The position numbers and the translations under genes are program-made. The notes below the pieces were generated by a model. That model had not been told where the DNA came from. It was given only the letters and a program-made list of their open reading frames with translations, and did no database searches. From Marinobacter sediminum (lineage in GTDB: Bacteria; Pseudomonadota; Gammaproteobacteria; Pseudomonadales; Oleiphilaceae): a DNA stretch of 64,000 nucleotides. Positions 19,588 through 27,265 of the stretch are shown here, piece by piece (position 1 is the stretch's first letter; each line of letters opens with the position of its first letter). Location: the NCBI RefSeq assembly GCF_023657445.1, contig NZ_JAGTWY010000001.1, forward strand, positions 62,001-126,000, given 5' to 3'.

Positions 19588-20829
19588 ATGACCGCTCCAA
19601 CCGAGCTTAAATCCACTCCCCGCATCGGGCTGGCCCTTGGTGGCGGTGGACCACTGGGTGGTATTTATGAGATCGGTGCCCTGAGGGCCCTGGACGAAGC
19701 TCTGGATGGTCTCGATTTTAACGATATTGATGTCTATGTCGGGGTTAATGCCGGGTCCTTTGCGGCGGCCAATCTGGCCAACCAGATGACAACGGCCCAG
19801 CTTTGTCGGATATTCGTCCGAAACGAAGCCGAGGTCCATCCCTTTCACCCTGAGGTATTCTACCGGCCGGCGTTTCGGGAAATCGGTAGCCGGCTGTTGT
19901 CCGTGCCCGGTCTCGTCTCTACGGCTGTTCAGCGCTTTATTAATAACCCCTACGATCAGAGCCTGCTGGAAGCCCTGACTATTCTGGCTCAGGCAGCGCC
20001 CGCTGGTCTTTTCGACAATGATGGGCTGCACGAGTACCTGAAGCGGGCTTTTACCATGCTCGGCCGAACCAATGATTTCCGACAGCTGAAGCGCAGCCTC
20101 TATATTGTAGCGGCGGATGTGGAGAGTACGGACGCTGTCTGTTTTGGGGCACCGGGCTTTGACCACGTGCCTATTTCGAAGGCGATTCAGGCCAGTACGG
20201 CGTCTCCGGGGCTATATGTTCCTGTAGAGATCGATGGCCGTTATTACGTTGACGGAACGCTTCGCAAGGGTTTGCACGCATCTGTCGCGTTTGAGGATGG
20301 CGCAGATCTGGTCTTTGCCGTTAACCCCCAGGTGCCCATTGACGCCAGCGCCGCTGTTCGGGCTGGCACAATGAAACCGGGTGAGCTGACCCGTTCCGGC
20401 ATGCCGCATCTGTTGTCACAGACATTCCGAACCATGGTCTATTCGCGGATGCAGTCAGGTATTGCCCAGTATGCGCGGGACTACCCGGACAAGGATATCT
20501 TGTTGTTCGAGCCCACGCGCGACGATGCCAAACTGTTTTTCTCCAATGTCTTCAGCTTCCAGTCTCGCCGCATGGTCTGTGAGCATGCCTACCAGATGAC
20601 ACGTCGGGACCTGCTTAATCGTGCGGATCAACTGGAGCCAAAGCTCGCGAAATATGGCATCAAACTTCGTAGGGATCGTCTGGAAGATGAGCAGCGGACG
20701 ATCAGCACCAGTCTTTACGGGGAGATGTTGCCGCTTTATGTGGCGAAGGGCCGTAAGAAAAAAGCCGAAAAAGGCCGGCTGGCTTCGGGCCTCGAGAACG
20801 TAACGCAGTTGTTCAACAGGGCCCAGTAA
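19588..20829 (+). CDS. Patatin-like phospholipase family protein, nucleophile Ser replaced by Asn
   Basis: A 413-residue protein with a patatin fold. I chose the ATG at 19588, which has AAAGGAAAGG just upstream; an ATG at 19546 would add 14 residues. The oxyanion glycine loop is present (LALGGGGPLGGIYEIGALRA), and the dyad aspartate motif is present as YVDGTLRKG. The nucleophile elbow, normally GxSxG, reads GVNAG, encoded GGG GTT AAT GCC GGG at 19741-19755. So the catalytic serine is an asparagine. The next residue after the motif is Ser. There is no signal peptide; the C-terminus is basic (GRKKKAEKGR). It is either a non-catalytic member or uses another residue. It sits alone between ptsP and convergent hslU. 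Confidence 0.85.
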   Translation: MTAPTELKSTPRIGLALGGGGPLGGIYEIGALRALDEALDGLDFNDIDVYVGVNAGSFAAANLANQMTTAQLCRIFVRNEAEVHPFHPEVFYRPAFREIGSRLLSVPGLVSTAVQRFINNPYDQSLLEALTILAQAAPAGLFDNDGLHEYLKRAFTMLGRTNDFRQLKRSLYIVAADVESTDAVCFGAPGFDHVPISKAIQASTASPGLYVPVEIDGRYYVDGTLRKGLHASVAFEDGADLVFAVNPQVPIDASAAVRAGTMKPGELTRSGMPHLLSQTFRTMVYSRMQSGIAQYARDYPDKDILLFEPTRDDAKLFFSNVFSFQSRRMVCEHAYQMTRRDLLNRADQLEPKLAKYGIKLRRDRLEDEQRTISTSLYGEMLPLYVAKGRKKKAEKGRLASGLENVTQLFNRAQ

Positions 20830-20841
20830 GCTTTGGGTTTG

Positions 20842-20859
20842 GGGCACCCTCGGGTGCCC
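20842..20859. terminator. Short hairpin between patatin-like gene and hslU
   Basis: Palindrome GGGCACCC-TC-GGGTGCCC lies in the 41-nt gap between the convergent patatin-like gene and hslU. Folding leaves a CTCG tetraloop. There is no T-tract on either side, so it is only a possible bidirectional terminator. Confidence 0.45.
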
Positions 20860-20870
20860 ATTCGCGAGAG

Positions 20871-22199
20871 TTATAGAATATAGCGGCTCAGGTCCTCGTC
20901 CTCGGACAGCTCGCCAAGCTTCTCGTCCACAAACTCTGCCGTCACTTCAAAGCCATCCGTGACTTTGTCACCAGCATCGTACGAGAGGCTTTCCAGCAGC
21001 CGTTCAAGAACCGTATGCAGGCGACGGGCACCGATATTCTCAGTCGTCTCGTTCACCTTCCAGGCAACTTCGGCGATTCGGGCTATCGCATCATCTCGGA
21101 ACGTCAGCTTGACGCCTTCAGTAGCCATTAGTGCTTCGTACTGCTGGACCAGGGAGGCATCCGGTTCGGTGAGGATGCGTTTGAAGTCATCGGGCGTCAG
21201 GGCCTGCAATTCAACCCGAATTGGAAGGCGGCCCTGAAGTTCCGGAATCAGGTCCGAGGGCTTTGACAGGTGAAAAGCGCCAGAGGCGATAAAGAGGATG
21301 TGGTCGGTGCGAACAGAGCCGTACTTGGTACTGACGGTGCTCCCTTCGATCAACGGGAGCAGGTCTCGTTGCACGCCCTCGCGGGAAACGTCAGACGATG
21401 TGTTCTCTGAGCGTTTGGCAACCTTGTCGATCTCGTCGATAAAGACTATACCGTTCTGCTCCACGGCCTGGATGGCCTTCTGCTTTATTTCTTCCTCGTT
21501 GACCAGTTTTGCCGCTTCCTCTTCCTTGACCCGTTTCAGCGCATCAGACACCTTCATTTTGCGGGTCTTGCGCTTATCGGAAGACAGGTTAGAGAACATG
21601 CTCTGAAGCTGGTTGGTCATCTCCTCCATTCCGGGAGGTGCCATGATTTCAACGCCGGCACCGCTGCTGCTCAGGTCGACCTCAATCTCTTTATCGTCCA
21701 ACTCACCTTCGCGAAGTTTCTTGCGGAACATCTGACGGGTTGATGAATCCTCACTGCGCTGGCTGTCCTCATTGAAGTCACGAGGTTGCGGGAGGAGTGC
21801 GTCCAGAATGCGATCCTCTGCTGCATCCAGGGCGCGGTGTTCATGACGCTTCATCTCCTGTTCACGCAGCATTTTGATGGACATGTCCGCCAAGTCGCGA
21901 ATGATCGACTCTACATCGCGACCGACATAGCCCACTTCCGTAAATTTGGTTGCCTCTATCTTCAGGAAGGGAGCGTCGGCCAGTTTCGCCAGGCGTCGGG
22001 CAATTTCTGTCTTGCCTACCCCGGTCGGGCCAATCATCAGGATATTCTTCGGCGTGATCTCATCTCGCAGACTGCTATCGAGTTGCATCCGGCGCCAGCG
22101 ATTTCTCAAGGCGATCGCCACCGCCCGCTTGGCTTCTTCCTGGCCCACGATGTGTTTATTGAGTTCGTGGACAATCTCACGGGGAGTCATTGCAGACAT
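20871..22199 (-). CDS. hslU: ATP-dependent protease ATPase subunit HslU
   Basis: AAA+ unfoldase that feeds substrates to the HslV peptidase chamber in the cytosol. It has 442 residues. The start [20 protein letters not shown] is typical. Walker A is [14 protein letters not shown], Walker B is [10 protein letters not shown], the pore loop is in [10 protein letters not shown] (GYVG), and the I-domain covers about residues 110-240. The C-terminus ends LSRYIL, the tail that docks into HslV. It starts 12 nt after hslV, in one operon. Confidence 0.98.
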   Translation of the reverse strand: MSAMTPREIVHELNKHIVGQEEAKRAVAIALRNRWRRMQLDSSLRDEITPKNILMIGPTGVGKTEIARRLAKLADAPFLKIEATKFTEVGYVGRDVESIIRDLADMSIKMLREQEMKRHEHRALDAAEDRILDALLPQPRDFNEDSQRSEDSSTRQMFRKKLREGELDDKEIEVDLSSSGAGVEIMAPPGMEEMTNQLQSMFSNLSSDKRKTRKMKVSDALKRVKEEEAAKLVNEEEIKQKAIQAVEQNGIVFIDEIDKVAKRSENTSSDVSREGVQRDLLPLIEGSTVSTKYGSVRTDHILFIASGAFHLSKPSDLIPELQGRLPIRVELQALTPDDFKRILTEPDASLVQQYEALMATEGVKLTFRDDAIARIAEVAWKVNETTENIGARRLHTVLERLLESLSYDAGDKVTDGFEVTAEFVDEKLGELSEDEDLSRYIL

Positions 22200-22211
22200 G
22201 GTCGCTCCGGA

Positions 22212-22742
22212 TCAGTCGTTGGTAGACAGCACCTCGACGGTGCGATTGTGATTGGTGTAAATGCAGATGTCGGCGGCAATATCGAGGCCTTTCTCAACAA
22301 TCTCGTGAGCTGAGAGGTCGGTGTTCTCGAGCAGTGCCCGGGCCGATGCCTGGGCAAAGGGGCCGCCAGAGCCGATGGCAATCAGGCCCTGTTCCGGCTC
22401 TATAACATCGCCGTTACCGGTTATGATCAACGATGCTGTTTTATCCGCTACTGCCAGCAACGCTTCCAGTTTCCGGAGAGCCCTGTCTGTTCGCCAGTCT
22501 TTCGCCAATTCTACGGCTGCTTTGGTCAGATTGCCCTGGTGTTTTTCAAGTTGGGCTTCGAACCGTTCAAACAGAGTAAAGGCATCCGCAGTGCCTCCGG
22601 CGAATCCTGCGATCACCTTGCCGTTGTACAGGCGACGAACCTTGCGTGCATTCCCCTTCATTACAGTGTTGCCAAGGGAAACCTGGCCGTCGCCACCCAA
22701 GGCAACTTCGTCATCGCGCCTGACGGAAAGTATGGTAGTCAT
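22212..22742 (-). CDS. hslV: ATP-dependent protease peptidase subunit HslV
   Basis: Threonine protease of the HslVU complex. It has 176 residues. After Met removal the N-terminal Thr of [10 protein letters not shown] is the nucleophile. [20 protein letters not shown] and [18 protein letters not shown] are conserved. It leads the hslVU pair, preceded by a heat-shock-type promoter at 22782-22809 and a leader hairpin at 22755-22780. Confidence 0.98.
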   Translation of the reverse strand: MTTILSVRRDDEVALGGDGQVSLGNTVMKGNARKVRRLYNGKVIAGFAGGTADAFTLFERFEAQLEKHQGNLTKAAVELAKDWRTDRALRKLEALLAVADKTASLIITGNGDVIEPEQGLIAIGSGGPFAQASARALLENTDLSAHEIVEKGLDIAADICIYTNHNRTVEVLSTND

Positions 22743-22754
22743 TTGGGCTCCAAT

Positions 22755-22780
22755 TGCCTGATTGAAATCGGTATCAGGCA
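22755..22780 (-). promoter_or_regulatory. Stem-loop in the hslV 5' leader
   Basis: Inverted repeat TGCCTGAT-N10-ATCAGGCA, 8-bp stem, lies 13 nt upstream of the hslV start and just downstream of the predicted heat-shock promoter. It would form at the 5' end of the hslVU mRNA, where a stem-loop could affect stability or translation. Confidence 0.55.
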
Positions 22781-22781
22781 G

Positions 22782-22809
22782 TTATGGAGGCGGGGTGGGA
22801 GAATTCAAG
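22782..22809 (-). promoter_or_regulatory. Sigma-32 type heat-shock promoter for hslVU
   Basis: Read on the minus strand, CTTGAAT (22809-22803), a 13-nt spacer and CTCCATAA (22789-22782) match the sigma-32 consensus CTTGAAA-N13 to 17-CCCCATNT. HslVU is a classical heat-shock operon in enterobacteria, so position and gene identity agree. The hexamers are not perfect, and the transcription start is predicted only. Confidence 0.6.
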
Positions 22810-22811
22810 AG

Positions 22812-22842
22812 GCTGCGGCTCCACCGTCCATGGCTCCGCACG
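22812..22842 (-). repeat. Degenerate half copy of the twin-GGA-loop element, copy D
   Basis: On the minus strand the segment reads GTGCGGAGCCATGGACGGTG and continues GAGCCGCAGCC. It is close to the first half of the core of copies A, B and C. There is no second mini-hairpin and no matching outer stem. It lies between the SPOR protein gene and hslV, abutting the -35 of the predicted heat-shock promoter. Confidence 0.6.
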
Positions 22843-22886
22843 GCTCCGGTAAGGCCCTGAGTGCAGAACCCCCGAAACTGTTGGTC

Positions 22887-23528
22887 TTAGCCGTCTTTGG
22901 GAATCTTGCGAATCAGTGGCTGGATATTGATCGAAACCAGTTTGTCGATGGCCGAGTTCATCTGGCTACGGGAGCTGAAAGGGCCCACATTGACACGGTA
23001 CCAGACCGATCCGCTGTCCAGGTCTATGCGTTGAACGTTTGCCCGGAGGCCCTGGAAGGCGATCTGCGCCCGCTGTCGCTCGGCGTCCTCTTTGCTGCGG
23101 AAAGAGCCGGACTGGACCAGGTAATCGAAATCCTTTTTGACCGGGCCAGGGGTATATTCTTCAACTTTTGGCGGTACCACCTCGGATTCGGGCAGCATTT
23201 CGTAGAAGCGGAATCCGGGCTTTTTCTCATCCTGCTTCGCCGTGGTTGTTGGTTTTATCCCCTGTCCGGTTGCAGGGCTTTGACTCTGCGGGACAGGTTG
23301 CGCCGGGCTGCTGGTTGGCAGTGAGTTCAGATAGACAATGAACCCGATGAATCCGCCTACCGCGGCAAGCGACAAAATCCACTTCACCGACAGCCCTCCG
23401 TGCTGAGAGCGTGCCGGAGCAGCAGGCTTATGTCGTTTCTTCGGAGTGCGCGCGCGTTTCGGCTGTTTATTCTGCGTTGTCGCAGAGGGCGCGGTTGACC
23501 GGTTCTTGCGTGCGTAGTCTCGGGACAT
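22887..23528 (-). CDS. SPOR-domain membrane protein (FtsN-like)
   Basis: A bitopic inner-membrane protein of 213 residues. It has a basic cytoplasmic N-terminus (rich in Lys and Arg, 1-45), one membrane segment near 47-66 (VKWILSLAAVGGFIGFIVYL), a Pro/Gln-rich periplasmic linker, and a C-terminal SPOR domain from about residue 134 (FDYLVQSGSFRSKEDAERQR to YRVNVGPFSS). SPOR domains bind denuded septal peptidoglycan. Its place between argS and hslV is where FtsN-like proteins are found in Pseudomonas, so a division role is likely. The start is 9 nt after argS, suggesting one transcript. Confidence 0.88.
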   Translation of the reverse strand: MSRDYARKNRSTAPSATTQNKQPKRARTPKKRHKPAAPARSQHGGLSVKWILSLAAVGGFIGFIVYLNSLPTSSPAQPVPQSQSPATGQGIKPTTTAKQDEKKPGFRFYEMLPESEVVPPKVEEYTPGPVKKDFDYLVQSGSFRSKEDAERQRAQIAFQGLRANVQRIDLDSGSVWYRVNVGPFSSRSQMNSAIDKLVSINIQPLIRKIPKDG

Positions 23529-23537
23529 TGTCGCTGT

Positions 23538-25223
23538 TTACATCTCTTCCGGTGCACTGACACCCAGCAGATCCAGGCCGTTGGCAATAACCTGGCGAAT
23601 CGCAAGGTAAAGGCTGACACGGGCGTCACGGACGGCAGAATCCTCAATCAGCACCTTGTGGGCGTTGTAATAAGTATGGAACTGGCCAGCCAGATCCCTC
23701 AGATAGTGCGTCAGGTGATGAGGTTCACGTTGCGCTGCTGAGTTGGCGATCAGTTCGGGGTACTTGGCGAGCTGGTTTGCCAGCTCTTTCTCCTCGTCCA
23801 GGACCAGGAGTGACAAATCCCCCACACACTCATTGCGCCCCCTCGTGATACCTTCTTCTTCCATTTTCCGCAGCACACTGCAAATGCGCGCGTGTGCATA
23901 TTGAATGTAATACACCGGGTTTTCATTGGTCTGTGAGCGGGCCAGATCGATATCGAAGGTCAACTGGGAGTCCACTCGACGGGCCGCCAGGAAGAAGCGG
24001 GTTGCGTCGCGGCCGACCTCATCGATCAGGTCCCTGACGGTGACATAACTGCCTGCCCGTTTGGAGATTTTTACTTCCTGACCGGAACGGGTGACCATGA
24101 CCATCTGGTGCAGAACGTAATCCGGCCAGCCTTTTGGAATCCCTGTATCCAGAGCCTGCAAGCCGGCACGCACACGGGTAACGGTAGAGTGATGGTCAGC
24201 ACCCTGTTCGTTGATGACAGTGGTGAAGCCTCGCTGCCACTTGTCCAGATGATAGGCCACGTCAGGCAGGAAGTAGGTATAACCACCGTCCTTCTTGCGC
24301 ATGACGCGGTCCTTGTCATCGCCGAATTCTGTGGTTTTCAGCCACATCGCGCCATCCTGCTCGTAAGTGTAGCCATTTTCCTGCAGACGCTTGACGGTGG
24401 CTTCGACCTTTCCATCTTCATAGAGTGAGGACTCTAGGAAGTAGACATCAAACTCAACCCCGAATGCCTTCAGGTCCAGATCCTGCTCCCGGCGCAAATA
24501 GGCAACGGCAAATTCGCGAATGGCGTCCCGATTTTCCGGGTCTGCCTTGGCGGTTACTTCCCGGTCATCAGCTGTGACCGTCTCGCCGGCGAGATAGGCA
24601 TTGGCCACGTCGACGATGTAATCGCCCCGGTAGCCGTCTGCCGGCCAGCTCTCGTCCTCCGGCGTCAGGCCTTTTACCCGTGCCTGAACGGAAAAGGCCA
24701 GGTTGTTAATCTGGGCGCCGGCATCGTTGTAGTAGAACTCCCGGGTAACGTCGTATCCGTTGGCTTCCAGCAGTCGGCTCAGGCAGTCGCCAATGGCGGC
24801 CCCGCGCCCGTGGCCCACATGGAGTGGCCCGGTTGGGTTTGCAGATACAAATTCAACCTGCACCTTCTCGCCGTTGCCTTGGTTGTTGCGACCGTAGGAT
24901 TCCGCCTCATCCAGAATGGTATTGACCACCTCAAAGGCGCTGGCCGTGCTCATGAAAAAATTAATAAAGCCGGGGCCGGCGATTTCCACTTTCTCCACAG
25001 CTTTACTATCCGGCAGTTTTTCAACCAGTGCTTCAGCCAGCTTGCGCGGCGGGCAACCGGCAGCCTTTGAAGCTACCAGGGCAATGTTGCAGGCATAGTC
25101 GCCGTGGGATTTATCCTTGGTGTTGCCCACCTGTGGGGTAAAGGTCTGGTCAGCGGGCAGCGTGCCTTCGGATTGAAGGGCCGCCAGTGCGGACTGGAGC
25201 AGATCGGAAACGGTCTCTTTCAT
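23538..25223 (-). CDS. argS: Arginyl-tRNA synthetase
   Basis: Charges tRNA-Arg. It has 561 residues and is a class I enzyme. The N-terminal additional domain (about 1-110) is followed by the HIGH-type motif in [20 protein letters not shown]. The KMSKS equivalent is [16 protein letters not shown]. The C-terminal DALR anticodon-binding domain includes [20 protein letters not shown]. Length and motifs are normal. Confidence 0.98.
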   Translation of the reverse strand: MKETVSDLLQSALAALQSEGTLPADQTFTPQVGNTKDKSHGDYACNIALVASKAAGCPPRKLAEALVEKLPDSKAVEKVEIAGPGFINFFMSTASAFEVVNTILDEAESYGRNNQGNGEKVQVEFVSANPTGPLHVGHGRGAAIGDCLSRLLEANGYDVTREFYYNDAGAQINNLAFSVQARVKGLTPEDESWPADGYRGDYIVDVANAYLAGETVTADDREVTAKADPENRDAIREFAVAYLRREQDLDLKAFGVEFDVYFLESSLYEDGKVEATVKRLQENGYTYEQDGAMWLKTTEFGDDKDRVMRKKDGGYTYFLPDVAYHLDKWQRGFTTVINEQGADHHSTVTRVRAGLQALDTGIPKGWPDYVLHQMVMVTRSGQEVKISKRAGSYVTVRDLIDEVGRDATRFFLAARRVDSQLTFDIDLARSQTNENPVYYIQYAHARICSVLRKMEEEGITRGRNECVGDLSLLVLDEEKELANQLAKYPELIANSAAQREPHHLTHYLRDLAGQFHTYYNAHKVLIEDSAVRDARVSLYLAIRQVIANGLDLLGVSAPEEM

Positions 25224-25382
25224 GCTGTCAGATGACTCGGTTTACTGGAGAATTGTGGTTAGGGCAGGGCGCCCGTTAGAAATAGAAGGCGGGTATTATC
25301 GCGGAAAGGGCTCAGCTTCTCAAATGCGGAAGTTCTGGCCGGCGCTTCTTATCGCTGGCCAGAACATGCTGTTGAGCAGATA

Positions 25383-27065
25383 TCAATCACTTATTGATCG
25401 TTGGGCAACAAATGGGTCGCTGTTAAATGGCGGTGGTGGCGTAACTTTAACGGTCAGGGTACCGGTGTCAGGCGTGTCGTCAGCTTCAACCGTTACACAG
25501 CGCTCAATCGGAAGCTCAGTGAAATCCGTGGGCGAGTTGAAACTGTTTGGGGCCACAATGCTACCGTTCGTCGTTGAGAAAGCGATTGAGGTTCCGCCCG
25601 GAGGTGGGCCCGCAATCACGTTGCCGCTGTTGTCCTCAAAGAGGCCCGCAATTTTTGCGCAAACGGTTCCCGGAGCGACCGGGGTAGTGAAGGTGATCCC
25701 GATGTCATCGCTGGCGAGAAACAGTTTGCCCGTCTGAGTAATTTCGAGAAGTGATGTCGAGCAGTTTGGTTCATCAACGCATGCGGTCCCGTTATATATG
25801 CCATTCGGGGTGTCGTAAGCCTTGTTGTCGTTATAGTCGAAATAGACCTCGCCAGGGTCATAGGTCCCGTTCCTGTTAACATCAAGGAAGGCCTCCCCTT
25901 TATCATCCAGAGCGGTGTTAAAGGTGTCGGCTGAGGCCGTGAACTTCCCGTCACTGTCTACGTCAGTAAAACTCTCTTCGCCAACAGTTCGGGCCAAAAT
26001 CTGTACAACACCACCTTCTGGACGAGGGTCTTGGCTTATCCATTCAATCGAGCAAACGCCATCCTGCAGCGTACACTCGCTTTGAACGGAGCCTCCATTA
26101 GTGACAAAATTGACCACCGCGTCGCTTATGCGGTTGTTGTTTCGGTCTGCAGCCCGAATGGTGATAGGAATGGTGACACCGTCATAATTGCGGGAGTTGG
26201 GTAGAAAATTTTGTTCAACGGACAGCGAGAAAGAGTCTTGGTCGGGAATGGTTGCACTGATCGAGATTGGAGCCGAAGTCGTCTGAATGGCAGAGCCAGA
26301 AATTGGTGTATAGGTTGCGGTAACGCTTACAACAGTGGCCACAGTGCCCGCATTGACTCTGGTTATTGCCAGGCCATCCTCGTCGCTTTCGGTCGTTGTT
26401 TGGGAAAGGGAGATCCCTCCAACTGTTGTGGATAGTGAGAAGGTGATTTGTTCGCCGGTCGTGATTGGGTTTCCGTTTTTGTCGGCAAGGCGGAAAGAAA
26501 CCTCTGAAACACTGGGGCGAGCGTTGTTGGAGCTTCCGCTGAGAGCAATGGAATCGGGAGAAACGCCCACAAACTCCAGTTCCCCGATTTCAGGAGCGGC
26601 TACGGTAACGTTTGCCGTTGCTGTTGATCCGTTTGGCAGGCGAGCGGTAATAGTGTCGGCGCCAGCGCAACCGGCCTCATAGGTAGTGGTGAATGAACCA
26701 GAACTTGTCGTTACGGGGTTGTCAAAAACGGCGCTTTGACAAAGAGACGAAATGCTGACGCTCGTGCTGACCGCATTGTAGGTGGTGTTCCCGTTAGAAG
26801 CATTTACTACGTTGAACTCCAGTCTCGTGGAGCCTCCTGCGGAAAGTGAAGAGGCTGAAACCTTCATTTGACCGGCTTGGAATGAGGAGCCGCTTCCGGT
26901 TCCGAGCTCCAGCGTTACGGTCCGCTCCGTTCCTTCGTCTGAGGCTCCCTCTGTTCCTGAGCTGCCCGCCCCTGAAAGCGATGATGAGCTTTCATCGCCG
27001 CCACAGGCAGCCATGAGTACCGCAAGTGACAATGCGGCCGTTCGTGCAAGGAATTTCCCTGACAT
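25383..27065 (-). CDS. Ig-like (Big_1-type) domain lipoprotein with calcium-binding-like loops
   Basis: A secreted or outer-membrane lipoprotein of 560 residues from the ATG at 27065, with GGAGAT upstream. The signal peptide ends in the lipobox LMAAC, then a Ser/Gly/Glu-rich stretch. It continues with beta-rich repeats such as VTLELGTGSGSSFQAGQMKV and AITRVNAGTVATVVSVTATY, like the Big_1/invasin Ig fold. A middle segment has EF-hand-like loops: DVDSDGKF, DVNRNGTYDPGE and DYNDNKAYD. There are Cys pairs but no catalytic motif. It lies between argS and priA, which are neighbours in Pseudomonas, so it looks like an insertion. The AT-rich 200-nt gap to priA (27066-27265) shows no other gene. Possible adhesion or surface role, by inference. 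Confidence 0.8.
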   Translation of the reverse strand: MSGKFLARTAALSLAVLMAACGGDESSSSLSGAGSSGTEGASDEGTERTVTLELGTGSGSSFQAGQMKVSASSLSAGGSTRLEFNVVNASNGNTTYNAVSTSVSISSLCQSAVFDNPVTTSSGSFTTTYEAGCAGADTITARLPNGSTATANVTVAAPEIGELEFVGVSPDSIALSGSSNNARPSVSEVSFRLADKNGNPITTGEQITFSLSTTVGGISLSQTTTESDEDGLAITRVNAGTVATVVSVTATYTPISGSAIQTTSAPISISATIPDQDSFSLSVEQNFLPNSRNYDGVTIPITIRAADRNNNRISDAVVNFVTNGGSVQSECTLQDGVCSIEWISQDPRPEGGVVQILARTVGEESFTDVDSDGKFTASADTFNTALDDKGEAFLDVNRNGTYDPGEVYFDYNDNKAYDTPNGIYNGTACVDEPNCSTSLLEITQTGKLFLASDDIGITFTTPVAPGTVCAKIAGLFEDNSGNVIAGPPPGGTSIAFSTTNGSIVAPNSFNSPTDFTELPIERCVTVEADDTPDTGTLTVKVTPPPPFNSDPFVAQRSISD

Positions 27066-27265
27066 TTCCAATCTCCATGTTTTCCATTTGGGTATAAAAG
27101 CTATCCATAAAACGTATTCCCTGCATGAGAATCGTATATGTGATTTTTGCACTTAAATTTAAGTTAATAGATCATCAGGATCTTAGCACAGGTGCGCAGA
27201 AAGCAAATCGGGAGGCTCGGGTTTTCTGTGAAATAGTGTGAAATTGCGAGGTGTTATGTCTCAGT

